64,000 nucleotides of DNA from Anastrepha obliqua. Lineage: Eukaryota > Arthropoda > Insecta > Diptera > Tephritidae. Shown here piece after piece: positions 1 to 15,600 of the stretch. The stretch spans positions 22,343,792 to 22,407,791 of the forward strand of contig NC_072892.1 in NCBI RefSeq assembly GCF_027943255.1. The letters run 5' to 3'. Positions within the stretch are counted from its first letter, which is position 1; each line of letters begins with the position of its first letter. The position numbers and the translations under genes were made by a program. The notes under the pieces are model-generated. The model saw only the letters and a program-made list of their open reading frames with translations. It was not told the origin of the DNA and searched no databases.

Positions 1-533
1 GGGAGCCTACCAGGTGAACCAGGTCCATCGACAGTGAAAAAAAAATATTCATGCTTCAAAGGTTATGTTGTGCATCTGGTGGGATCAGAAGGGTGTCATC
101 TATTATGAAATCCTTAAATCATCTTAAACCATCACTGGCGATCGTTACCGACTGCAGCTAATAAGTTTGAATCGAGCTCTTTAAGAAAAGCGGCCGGAAT
201 GAGACGGTAGACATGACAAACTGATTTTGCCGCATACAGCGTCAGGCCACACGTTGCTAAATCGGTCCAGACATATTTAGAGGGTCTGAATTAGGAAATC
301 TCGCCGCACCCGCCGTATTCCCCAGACATTGCACCTTCGCATTACCATCTGTTCCGATCAATGCAGTCAGCCCTTATTGGAGAGTGGTTCACTTCTTACG
401 AAAGAAAGCATCGCAAAATGGCTCAATGAATGGATCAAATCAAAAGAACTCGAATTTTTCGTCAGAGGAATCCGTATGCTGCATGAAAGATGGAGTAAAG
501 TTGTAGCTTCCAATGGCACATACTTCACATAAT
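1..533 (+). pseudogene. mariner transposase C-terminal fragment, degraded
   Basis: Reading through several frames gives the C-terminal third of a mariner (DD34D) transposase. First comes an EPGEPGPSTVKKKYS-like stretch, then a segment matching the REKRPEWxxRHDKL motif with frame breaks. Last is an open end with KWLNEWIKSKELEFF, HERWSKVVASNGTYF and a stop near 532. The catalytic HDNARPH-type segment near 225-250 is out of frame and altered. The 5' part lies outside the window. The family assignment rests on well-known mariner C-terminal motifs. Not functional. Confidence 0.75.
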
Positions 534-1185
534 ATCATATATTGTTTCATTGTTTAAGTAATTCGTAACTTTGGCTAAGAAAGGACGGAAACTTATTCTC
601 ATAAGCAATAAAAAAACACTTTTCAATTATATTGACGTTTTAAACCCAGAACAAACTGTTAGCCGTAACGATATTTATAGACGGATTAGAAAACGAAAAA
701 AAAAAAATATTTCGATTGGGGTCAGTGTCGCATATTTTTTACCGCACCTACCGCACCCATATCTTGTACAAATAGTAAAAGTTTGTGTCTATACATAAGA
801 AGACACAATCAACATAGCGGCAGTTACTGAATATAAAGATAAAAACTCATTCTTTCTTTTGGCTACAGATAGGGCTTATTTGGATTCTGCTTTATTACGT
901 AAACGATAATTTTATACAAACAAATGAGCATCATAAAACAAGAAGAAGTAGACAGAAAGGTTTAGGAAAAGCATTCGCCTGAAATAGCATGAGATTGTGG
1001 TGTAAGTTGCGAACTACACTGAAACCTCGCTACGTGAAACTTTTTTAACACAAAAAACTAAAGATTTTAGCGATATTAGTGTATCGCTAAGTGTGCTAAA
1101 TTATTTAGAAACAAAAAACAACAGTGAGTGTGTTCGAACTAGAATAATTGCGACAGTGATACTTTTTTTGAGGCATCATATGTAC
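534..1185. other. AT-rich stretch, no recognised gene
   Basis: A 75-codon open frame starts near 571 (lysine/arginine-rich, no family recognised). It directly follows the mariner fragment, so it is more likely transposon flank than a gene. Nothing else is supported. Confidence 0.4.
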
Positions 1186-2055
1186 CGTGAGTCAAAAAAG
1201 TATTGGCACACTTGAAAAATCAAAGTTCTCAGTACTAAAACTTTTCTTCTTATGAAAGTATAAAAAAATAGAAAACTGTATGTTCTAAATGTATTTATTT
1301 ATTACGTATCTCAACAAAAAAAAATTAGTTTCGGCTTAGGTTTACAAGCTCAACCTTGAAAGGTAAAATAAGGCACAAATTCACATCAAAACAGTATTGG
1401 CACAGGTAGCGTAATCAGCTTGCTCAATTGCAGCTGTAACGCGTTAATACTTTGTGGGTCCTCCTTTAGACTGAATAACGGCGTGCAAACGTCTGTTCAT
1501 ACTATTTATCAGATTTGAAGTTTCGGAAGGTGCTATTTTATTCCATTCAGCAATTATTGCCTCTTTTAGAGAATCCTTTGACGTTATGTGGTGAGCTCGT
1601 ATCTCCCGTTCCAGAAGATGCCACACATGCTCAATAGGATTTAAGTCCAGCGATTGGGGGGGTGTTTTAAGCTGTTTGCAATGGTACTCCTCCACAAGAT
1701 AAGACGAATATTTTGGGTCATTATCTGGTTGAAATTGCCAAATTGTCCCTTTAAGGTCCAGTTTTTCGACACTTTGACTTAAATTTTCTTATGCTTATCC
1801 ATTGTCTCATGTATGAACACGAGCTTTCCGACACCAGATGCCGCGAAACACCCCCAAACCATCACATTTACTCCACCGTGTTTAACTGTTTTGAGCAGGT
1901 TGTTCTCTTGAAGCTCTTTATTTGGCTTTTGCCAAATCTTTTGTGCTCCATCTGACCTAAATAAAATGAATTTTGATTCATCACTAAATATGGTGGTGTT
2001 CCAAAAAGCGTTGGGCTTATTGAAATGCTGTTTAGAAAAGCCTAGCCTCTTTTTC
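1186..2055 (-). pseudogene. Tc1-family transposase remnant, lacking the N-terminus
   Basis: On the minus strand the catalytic half of a Tc1-type transposase can be read with interruptions. It has FSDESKF (first catalytic Asp region) near 1990, then VKHGGVNVMVWGCFAASGVG near 1810-1900. Next come DNDPKYSS (second Asp) near 1710, and SLDLNPIEHVWHLLER with the family's third acidic residue near 1620-1660. The stop codon is at 1444. A terminal-repeat-like end, GTGAGTCAAAAAAGTATTGGCACA, lies near 1187 and half of it recurs near 1392. The DNA-binding N-terminus is missing: at about 2055 the sequence switches to a LINE remnant, so the element is truncated and broken. Confidence 0.8.
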
Positions 2056-2059
2056 TTAT

Positions 2060-2335
2060 TTACCTTCGAAATGAAGGGTTTGCGTCGAGGAGCTCAAAAC
2101 TCCCACCAAGGATAAACTGAGAATGCTCACGGGCATTCTCACAGACCTTTGCAGCCTGCGAACGCAACTTCTCAGCAGAGCTATAGCGCAGGGATATTTG
2201 AGACATCTCGATAATTTGCAACCAGAAGAAAGACACATACGCTCAGTCCAACCCAGCTCATAAGGAAACTGGGTCTGGATGAGGTACTGTAATGAGTAGA
2301 TGGCACAAAAGACACTGAGTTCGAGGTGCAAACCT
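2060..2335 (+). pseudogene. LINE C-terminal remnant (post-RT/RNase H tail)
   Basis: One plus-strand frame reads LRMLTGILTDLCSLRTQLLS followed by HLDNLQPEERH. This matches the general pattern of LINE C-termini, a (L)TGHxxLRxHL motif followed by a Cys/His-poor knuckle region. The expected cysteines are mostly lost. It abuts the Tc1 remnant, so one may have been inserted into or deleted against the other. Short and old. Confidence 0.45.
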
Positions 2336-2810
2336 CCAATAAATATAAATCTTAAAATATACCTTTTTGTGAAAGAAATGAAATTTAATATATTCTTTTA
2401 ATTTTAATTTAAAAGCTAAACGTTTAATGTATATAAAAAAAATGTGGAAGATTGTGTGAAAAATTGTGTTTTGTATACATATCCTAAGAAAATGCGTGAA
2501 TAATAAAAATTTTCAAAAATCAACGGTAATTTGCACCCACTTGCAACTTGCGGACTTTGTTGTACAAAATAGGATGGACTAGAGTAAAACTTTATACCAA
2601 AAATTATCCTGATAAAAAAGTTTGAAGTTTTAATCAAAATTTCCAAATTTTTTATAACTTTTACACAAAGTTTGATGAAACAATTATATGGTTTTTGTTA
2701 TACAATGAATTAAACTTTTATAAAAAATAATACACTAAATAAACAAAAGTAGTATAAATAGCCAAAACTAGCCAACATATCACACACCTATTTTATGAAT
2801 ATAATAATAT

Positions 2811-3361
2811 AAATTACTAGCTTTAATCCGCGGCCCCGCTCGCGTAGGAGTAGTTTTGAGGGATTTAGGATATGTATTATATAAAAGAATTACAAACAAT
2901 AATTTCATAGAAAATAATTTTTTATTAATAACCATAATATTACAATACCCGGCATCCATTGCTATGCCTCGTTGAATAAATTCAAAACAACCAATCAGAA
3001 AAATATCAAGCAAAATAATTTTTATTAATTTTCTATCTCAAACCGTTTTTGAACTTTGCATTTGGGTCATAGTTGAACAGCTTATGCGGATGATGAAGTC
3101 TAGAGTGTGCTATAAATAGTGGGAAATAGGAAAAACTAAGACTTTTTAGATTAAATTTAAGCAAATATTCGATTATTAGTGACGAATGAGAGTGGAAGCG
3201 CGGCCTGGGAGCTGTGGGAAGGGAGTTCCATCATAAAAACATGCCTATAACCTTCATTGGGTGAAAATATGAATGTATAAAAATGTTTACGTCATTTGGT
3301 GTTTTCGTTTCGTAGTGATGCGCGGACAACGTACAGAGATTCACCTTTATAGTATAGATTT
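2811..3361 (+). repeat. RTE-tail-like short interspersed element
   Basis: It begins ACTAGCTTTAATCCGCGGCC and ends CACCTTTATAGTATAGATTT. This pairing of an ACTAGC...CCGCGGC start with a TTATA..AGTATAGAT end is typical of short non-autonomous relatives of RTE-type LINEs in insects. Longer copies with the same end are at 31409-31914 and 44534-45989. No coding capacity is seen. Confidence 0.5.
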
Positions 3362-5650
3362 AGTCAACATTAAGTCAGTTAAAAAATAAATCTGAATCAA
3401 ACCAGGATTTTTTAAATTTATTACGTCTTCCTTTCTGTGGAAAGTGCTGCTATTAATATGAGCGCAACTTTACAAACTTATTAAAAGTGCTTAATTAAGT
3501 TTTCATTATTAGCAACGTAAATTTGCAACATCTAAATTCTGTAGAAAAAAGTGCTGTTGTTAATGGTGTGATTCCTCTTCAGCAAACAACAGTATTTGAC
3601 GAAAAAGCTAACTATTCGTAATGACCTTCATCTGACGTCAACGCAAATGAACAAAACAAACCAGCAATGGCATCCAATTCAAAAAAATTCTAGTCCAAAA
3701 ATACGATTGTGCTGCGCAAAATTTCAATCGGATGTCCAGTCTTCCAGCAATGGCGATTAAATGGTGGCTTCCTATTTGCATTACAATTACCTTTGATGGA
3801 AGAAACCCTTATGTTCGTTCAGTTAGCGTCCTACACATCCAAATATGTACATATCTACTAAGCTAAAGTCTGTTCTCCCTACTTCGCAACATGTCATCAG
3901 CAGCAACAACGGTCAACATTTTAATCGAGCTGCTGATAATTTTATTTTCGAGTACACCCCATGACAAATTGATACAAATTGAAAAAGTTCAAATGCCAAA
4001 TGACCTTATTGTATGTTAAATACATTAGTCTGATTGAGCTAAGTGTAAAGTCAAAGTGTTGAGCCACTCCGTAAGGCGTTGGTTCTTGTGGTCGGAGCGA
4101 GAAAGAGACGTACAATTAGTTGTTCGCTACCCACAATTTCGCAAACCAAAATTGATTGTATTTAGTAAATAACTGCTGTCAATAACAGCTGAATGTGGGG
4201 AAAATGACAATTAGCAGCTATTATAAGGTATACACTCGTATGTGAAATTCTTGTATGTGTGTACGTTGTTTTTATTTGGCGTTCTTTGATTGTTTTGTTT
4301 TGATTTTTGACGATTCGCGTTTCCCGCTTGGGTATATTGCGAAAGCTATTACCAGTATGCGATAACCAGAATGCCGCAGCGAAAGTAAATTAAAAAATAA
4401 AATTATATACATACATTTGTTACATATTAAATATTATTGCATGAAGCTATTTTAAAAAAGATTTGCATGTAAACAAGAAAATCACAAAAAAACAAGAAAT
4501 ATAAGAATAAGAAAAATAAATAAAAAAAGTGGGAAAAATTCCCGTAATCCCATGCCATGATAGAATATAAATGATATTGTCGTAAAGCTTTCAACTCAGT
4601 GCATTTTTAGAATATATGTACATATTTAATTATTGTATATAACGACAACGAAGTAACATGACTATGTTGATTTTTTTTTTCACCAACACAATCCCGGTTA
4701 TGTCAGCCAATCAACTGACTTCTTCAAAATCGCTGAGAGCCGATTAACGGTCACATCTCTCCATTGTACACACCGTGATCTGCACAACGAATGATTCGAC
4801 GAGTGTGTGTAGTTGCCGAGTACCCGTAACGTGGCAGCCAAGGTTACTATAACAATTTTACTTCCGATGGCCAAATATTGTAGCCTATCTTTCTTGATAT
4901 GTAGCATGACATCCCTGACATCCGCCAGGGATAATAGTTTACAAAGTTTGGACCTCCGAAGCAAAATTGTGAGAGTAGCTTCTGCTGCATATCACCAGGG
5001 ATTCAGCAGGAGAAGTATGGCCGCTCATTTCGCACGTATTCACACAGTCGTCCAATCAGTCGTTGTTCAGACGGTAGGACGAAGTAACAGGAGTAATGGC
5101 TGAGTTAATTTTTTTCGTATATCACCAACACAATCTTAGAATTTCTGAGCTATTTTCATTATGACATCCGCCAAACGCTATCCCGCTCACAGTTAATTTG
5201 AAAGAATCAGCTGAGTTTCTGACATAATAATTAGGCATTTTAATTTATTGCTTACAGGCAATTCTTTACTGTAGCGTACTCAAATAAAATGATTGCTGAG
5301 GAAAGGCATTACTGGGCGAAATAATTGTACTACGCCCTTCTCTCTTTTGTTTGCAGAATTGTTACGTCACAACCAAAAATACTCTCACAAATCTTGTAGA
5401 TGACAGACTACACACTTGACAGCTCTAATACGCGTTTTAGAAGAACATCCTATTTTGGCAGAATTAAGTAATATTGCCCAAAGAATACCGATTGAGAAAG
5501 CGAGCTGTTAACTAACTTGATTTTTTGTTGTGTGTTTTTTTTCCCCCAAAAAGAAAGAAACAGATTATAAGACGAAAAACTTGCATATCCAAATAAGCCG
5601 AGAGTGCCTTGCCGTTGATCTATGCTAATCAGCACTACTTCAACTTACCT
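3362..5650. other. intergenic AT-rich DNA
   Basis: No gene recognised. A direct repeat pair, ACGAAGTAACA...CACCAACACAATC, occurs near 4649-4694 and again near 5084-5136. It brackets about 400 bp and may mark an old unclassified insertion. Confidence 0.35.
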
Positions 5651-5663
5651 ACATAAGTACGAG

Positions 5664-5670
5664 TATGTAG

Positions 5671-5700
<30 letters not shown>
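5664..5700 (+). repeat. (TATG)n microsatellite
   Basis: A run of TATG units, followed to about 5830 by imperfect TATATACATA simple sequence. Confidence 0.9.
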
Positions 5701-5702
<2 letters not shown>

Positions 5703-5830
5703 AGCTACAAAAAAAAGAGTATGACAAATATGCGACCAATGTGAACGCCCTCAAATTACAATTTCGTACATACATATATGTATACACATATATACATATA
5801 TACATATAAGCATAGATATGAAAATACATA

Positions 5831-7965
5831 TAATTGAATCTACAACGCAAGCATGTTAAAGTTCTAACAAGTGGTTTTATAATACAACTCGTGTTTTTAG
5901 TCCTCTAAGTATTATTTATAAATATTTATTACATATTTCTTTTAGTATCATTTATTTATGTTATTTTATTATTACAGGAACGTAATACCTCGTACATATA
6001 TGTATGAATATACCTACAAAATTTAATTAGAGAGAGCGTACAACTATTTACTATTACTGGTGGTTTATAAATTAAGTTAAGAAGAAAGTTTAAATATGTA
6101 AATCGGTTCAATCAGCAAAATAACTTTGTTCCAGAAATTAACTGAGTAAGGGGTTTAAAAATTACAAGTACCTTTCAATGACCAAATGTTATTGCTGTAA
6201 TTGGTTACCGTTGCCATGCTATTAAACTGTTCGTTTTAAAGCACTAGCATATAAATAAATTTATTTACTTATTTCCAAGTTTTCCCGGCTCACCCCATTA
6301 GACAAACACTTATACACACACAAACTGAAATAAAACTCCCAGGCGTTTTAAAGCTTTGGATTTGCTGTCCTTTTTTATGTAATTTTGTGGTTTCGCTTAG
6401 GCACTTTTCCCATCACACTTACGCTATTTTACGAAGGAAGAAAGTGATTTGCAATTCAGCTACAGAAGCACTAATTTGAAAACCAGCATACATTAAGCAA
6501 ATACCTTCAAGAATTCACAAATTGTCACTTTTGCAAAACCCGTGGCCTTTGAATTTAATCAATTTCTTCCCCACCCTTTTGCTTAATTTTTGATTACTTT
6601 TTGTGGCACAAACACGTACTACGGTTTTCAACAGCAAACTGCATCATTGAGCGTACACACATTTTTGTGCTGTAGCGCTGAATGGAAAAAAACACTTTAT
6701 ACGATAACATTGAATAACCGAGGGAAAAACGATACGTCCGAAATGAATGTAGAAAATCGGTCATTAAGGGACAAAATCAAAATTTTCAAATTACTTCGTT
6801 AGCAAATTTTATTAAAAATTTATTTTAAACGAGATTTAATGTACTAAATCAAATAAATGTTCTTGAATTACGAGAACTTAAAAATCGAAGCTAATAAAAT
6901 TTATCTGAAATGCACACAATACCCATACAATTCTTCCAAAGGCAGAAGATAAAATTTAAAACTTATTGGAGCACGAGGCAACTCTGGTTAAAGGCTTCTT
7001 TTCATGTTTTTTCAATTTGCGTGCCTTCTTTCAATTATTTCTCTTTCTCTTAGCAATATTATAGTTTCCAATCAATACAAATTTGTTTAAATTACACTTT
7101 GCACTCATTGAATACAAACATTTTACTTGTGACTTTCGGATGTGAATACATTTGTCATTACCACAGAAAAAATAAGAACGGTGCGAGTGTCAGCAGATGT
7201 GCTTGACTAAACTCAATAACTATGCCTTTTACCGAATGCCTTTTACTTACATTTTATTATCCGCTAATAGTAAACAAGTTCTTTTGACTTTACAAGCTCC
7301 TTTTGTAAATTTTAAAACGATTTTACCACATTTCAAAGGCGTTTAAATTAAGCACTAGTATTCATTCCGCTTATCGCTTTTAATCTTCTTTCGTTCCTTG
7401 CCGTTTTCATCGTTTTCATATACGTGCACAGAGTTGCCATCACTCCACAATGTTTATGCAATGGTGGCCAATTAATACGAATAGAGGGCTTTGTGCCATT
7501 TTATTTTTGAACTGTTGGAAATAAACTTTACTCACTTTTGAATCCGTTAATATGTCGTGTGTTGTTTCCCTTTTCAAAATGTTTTTGTGTGGGAAAGGAG
7601 AATCCAATTTCATTAATTTCCAAAAACGTGATGTTGTGGCTGCTGTATCAGCAAGAAACACTCCTCAAATTTCAGGCATAGCTCCGGCTGATTGCGAAGG
7701 CCAATGGTCCTAGGAATAATAAAAATACTTCCTGTAGGGAATGTTGCTGACCTCATATCAGATCGAATGAAATATGTACGTGTATTTATGGTTGAATTTG
7801 ATTCAATGGTTATTAAAATCCATGTACTTGTGATTCCAAGTTTATTCTCTAAAATTATAGCAGATTCTCTTCTATCATCCCAAACGTGGGCATAGATCTT
7901 TTAACCGATTGAGCTTGCAAAGATTTTAATTTTAGCATCTCGTGGAAAATAAAAAATAAATAATT
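5831..7965. other. intergenic AT-rich DNA, no gene seen
   Basis: No coding homology, RNA gene or transposon terminus could be supported. The open frames here are short and have no recognisable motif. Confidence 0.4.
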
Positions 7966-7966
7966 G

Positions 7967-8232
7967 ACGCGTACCCTTTAGTTAGGTTTTTGGCCCAGCT
8001 CTTCCTCCTATTTGTATTGTTGTTACAGCTTTCAGCTATGGCAAATGGTTTTTACGAGGAGCTTTTTTCATGGCAGAAATCCACTCGGAGGTTTGCCATT
8101 GCCGAGCCAGGGCGATCGCTATTAGAAAAAACTTGTTCTATCATTTTGCTATTTCATGCACGGAGATTCGAAGCTACGCGCTCTCGAATGGTAATCAGGC
8201 ACCAACCATTCGTCTACGGCGGTCGCGGCGGT
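7967..8232 (-). repeat. tRNA-derived SINE, copy 1
   Basis: In minus orientation it starts with the tRNA-like head (CCGCCGTAGacGAATGG A-box region, then a GATTCGAA-type B box near 8167). The body follows, with the segments GGCAATGGCAAACCTCCGAGTGGATTTCTGCCATG-like and AGGAGGAAGAGCTGGGCC. It ends GGTACGCGTCAATTATTTATT. Four further loci with this family are in the window. Diverged copy. Confidence 0.8.
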
Positions 8233-8315
8233 AGAAAATCGTAATATCAAGTATTTTATTTTTCATAAATTTGTAATAAAAGATATAGTTAACACCAAAT
8301 CTACTTATGTATATA

Positions 8316-8719
8316 GGGTTTTTCAATAAGAGCGGGTAGATGTTGAAATGGAATAAAATGGCGTTTGCTGTGTGGCACGTAGCGCCGTCCTGCTGGAACC
8401 ACATGTCGTCTAGGTCCATATGGTTCAATATGGGCCATAAGAAATTGGAAGGGCCACCACATCTACCGAAAAATGGGCGCAATGCGCCCAACGTTTGCGT
8501 TAATGAACACTCATTTTGATAATAAAGTTTTATCTGCGTTAATGAACACTCATTTTGATAATAAAGTTTTATCATTTGAACGTGCTGTTCAATCGTGTAA
8601 CTTGCCATGATGATTTGGCATAAACAATTGAATAATAAACAAAAGATTTGACAGATGTCACCAAAACAAAATGGCTGCCACAGGGCGCCAAAATCGACCC
8701 ACGCCAATTGAAAAACCCT
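8316..8719 (-). mobile_element. internally deleted mariner-family element
   Basis: Terminal inverted repeats GGGTTTTTCAATaagAGCGGG (left) and GGGTTTTTCAATtggCGTGGG (right, reversed) delimit about 400 bp. Minus-strand coding holds the transposase start (MASYTIEQHVQMIKLYYQNE, an HTH of the same transposase group as the element at 33294-34221). It is fused directly to the WFQQDGATCHTA catalytic block, and everything between is deleted. A 39-bp direct duplication (GCGTTAATGAACACTCATTT...) lies at about 8498-8575. It sits inside the tail of SINE copy 2. Confidence 0.8.
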
Positions 8720-9034
8720 TTATATATAATTGGCGCTTACACACTTTTTTGGGTGTTTGGCCGAGCTCCTCCTCCTATTTGTGGTGTGCGTCTTGATGTT
8801 GTTCCACAAATGGAGGGACCTACAGTTTCAAGCCGACTCCGAACGGCAGATATTTTTATGAGGAGCTTTTTCATGGCAGAAATACACTCAGAGGTTTGCC
8901 ATTGCCTGCCGAGGGGCGACCGCTATTAGAAAAATGTTTTTCTTAATTTTGGTGATTCACCGAGATTCGAACCAACGTTCTCTCTGTGAACTCCGAATGG
9001 TAATCACGCACCAATCCATTCGGCTACGGCGGCC
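8720..9034 (-). repeat. tRNA-derived SINE, copy 2, with target duplication
   Basis: Minus-strand copy, well preserved. The head GGCCGCCGTAGCCGAATGG is at 9034-9016, the B-box-like GGTTCGAATCTCGG near 8980-8950, and the tail AAGCGCCAATTATATATA near 8720. The 11-bp direct repeat AAATCTACTTA flanks it at 8297-8307 and 9035-9045. The left flank is separated by the mariner-family element, which therefore landed in the SINE's TATATA tail afterwards. The head carries pol III A- and B-box-like sequences, so transcription by pol III is expected for the family. Confidence 0.85.
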
Positions 9035-9045
9035 AAATCTACTTA

Positions 9046-11747
9046 ACTTATCTCAAATATGAAAAACAGCATCTTATACTGTATGTGTTATTTTATTTAT
9101 TTATAATTATCCTTTAATTTACATTTCTTGTTATCATATATCGAAACATATTTTGAAATCAATTGTTTTTTTATTTTTGCATACCATATTTATGGATTAA
9201 TTTTAATAATAATAATTAAATAATATCGATTACAAAAGTTTTTTGTATCCCCAATACTCAAAAAATAAAAAGCAATCCAAAAACTTCTTGACAAAAAAGT
9301 TAACTTACATCCGGCGCGCATTTTCACAGAATAATTCAAATTTATTTAAATGTAATATTAAAAAAAAAATTTTTTTTTGCAAAGATACAATGCACAACGA
9401 TACAGAAAATTTAGCACATTTTTTTGTTCCTTAAAACAGATATTATATGAAGTTTTGTTTTACTTCAACATTACATTTATTATACTCGAAGTGAAATACA
9501 TATCTGGATTAGTTTCAGACTTGCGATTTGTAAACAAATACGTATATTAGAAATGATAATAATATTAAGCCAAATATGTATGTATGTATTTGGTTAAATG
9601 AACCAAACATTACTCTCTGATGTCCAACAAAATGGATTTATTGGAACTAAATACACAATATGAATAGTCAAAGCAAATAGACGGTGAATATAAATACGCT
9701 TTATGACTGATTTCCATAGAACGAATCTGTCAAGGCACGAAACTATTTTTAAAACCGACTTTTTCCAATATGAATATGCGCTAAAGAATTCTAATTGAAT
9801 ACTCATTGCTGGCAAAATCAAATCGCTTTATTAATTTAGCTTAGAGTTATAGAATTAGCGAAGTTCGCATTCTTCATTTTTTTTAAAGAGCTACGTAGTT
9901 ACAATCTCATAAGAATCGGCGATTTTAGCTCCTTTTATAATACAACATTTAAATTAATCAAATAAAGTATGATTTATCGACTATTGTTTCTTTGACTGAC
10001 AAAATTCGGAAAAATGTTTATACTATTAAATTATTTAATTGAACTGTTTTCATGCACATGGCAAAACCAACCGTTTAATTTTTTTAACTTATGTGGATAA
10101 TTTGATATATATGGAAAAATGTACATAAGCACATGTGCGCCTACATATGAATAAATTATAAAAAATATAATATGCAGTGAAACTCAAATACATTACTTCT
10201 TAGACATGGAAACTGCAACTATATAAAAAGTTTAGAACACACATTGAGTGGGTAATCGCTTATGGCAACTTTACACCCTCTTCTGCCGTAATTACTTATT
10301 CATTGATAAAAATTCATGTTCCCATGAAAATATTGATTAAAAGTAAATATGAGTAATTTTTTATGATTATAAAAAATGCACACTAATTTTCACTTCAGCA
10401 CCAAAAAGTAGAAAACCGCCTTTAAAATTCAATTTCAAACACAAAATATGTTGAGAACAAAGTTACATAGTGTTTGCCTTTTGTGCGTTACAGTTGGTCC
10501 ACTTATCTTCATACCCTTTTATTTTGTTTTAGTTATTTACTTTATAATATATGTACTTAAACGAATTTATTTCATAATTAACCATATGTTTTATCTATGT
10601 GTCAACGAACAATAGATAAAAAGCAGGCACGTATACACAAACGACACATAAAAAATATTGAATGTGGGGCAAGTGACATTTTTCATATAAAAAATTGATT
10701 TACTATATTAAATACAATTGAAACGCGATAACTTGCACGACCATGATTTTAAGTTTTATAACTATAATCAGATACTAAATGATGGGAGGTTTTTTTGTTT
10801 TGTTTTGATTAATCGTTTGAGGCAAATATCACTGCAGCGACAAAGTTTCGTCCACATTACCGAAAAAATTCTTAAAAAATATACAATTACTCAATACATA
10901 AAGCGGCACAATATTTAGTACATGACATTGCATAGTTATAGGCGTAATTACCATTTTTTTAATATCCTATAGCAATCTATACGTGCACACAACATATAGA
11001 AATCACAAATAGTCCGCAATAAAAATAGTAAATAGAATAAACAATTGATCATACTAGGTAAAATTAAAAATTATTTTTAAGCCATTGGTGACAATTTTAA
11101 ATGAGTAAATGAAAACGTATTAAAAAGCAACGTGCGCAGTACCATAGTGAAAAGATAGTACACATAAATACTTAATATTTTTTCTTTTTTACTTTCGATA
11201 TCTTATAACTTTCTTTTTGCATTCATTTCCTTTAGCCGGACAGCACTTAACACAATTTCTTAATAAAATCGTACGTGTTATGATCAATAAATTGATTTCT
11301 TTTTTATCAAAATTAGTAAATGTTTCCCATTTTACTTGTTTTATGCCTGGCAAAGGTTTCTTTCTTTAATTGATTATACTTGAATTTGTTAAACTTTCTT
11401 TCACTTTTATACACAGTTTCTATGTTTTCCTTTTTATGTTTCTGTGCGCATAATAGTTCGTCTGTGTACGTAAAGTTTGCGTTTTTTATGCGTGTACGTA
11501 TATTATGTGTTATGCTGGTTTATAGTTGAAAAAATATGTACTTTATGTGTTGATTAATTTCCAGTTCTCGGAATAACCACTGTTTTTATTTATTGGCTTC
11601 CTATTACAGCCTCCTCATCACAGGCTATCTCACTGATTGAATGTCTGTATGGTTTTTTTTTTCGTTGTGCCGTTTGGTTTGTTGTAATAGTCCGGTTGTC
11701 CGAATGTGTAGGTTATTCAATCTCTTTTTGCGTTCCTACAGGATCAT
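9046..11747. other. intergenic DNA / probable long Ras85D 3' UTR
   Basis: AT-rich with no coding homology. The part next to 11747 must contain the 3' UTR of the minus-strand Ras85D. Many TTTATT motifs (AATAAA on the minus strand) are present, so the end cannot be fixed from sequence. Confidence 0.35.
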
Positions 11748-15600
<3,853 letters not shown>

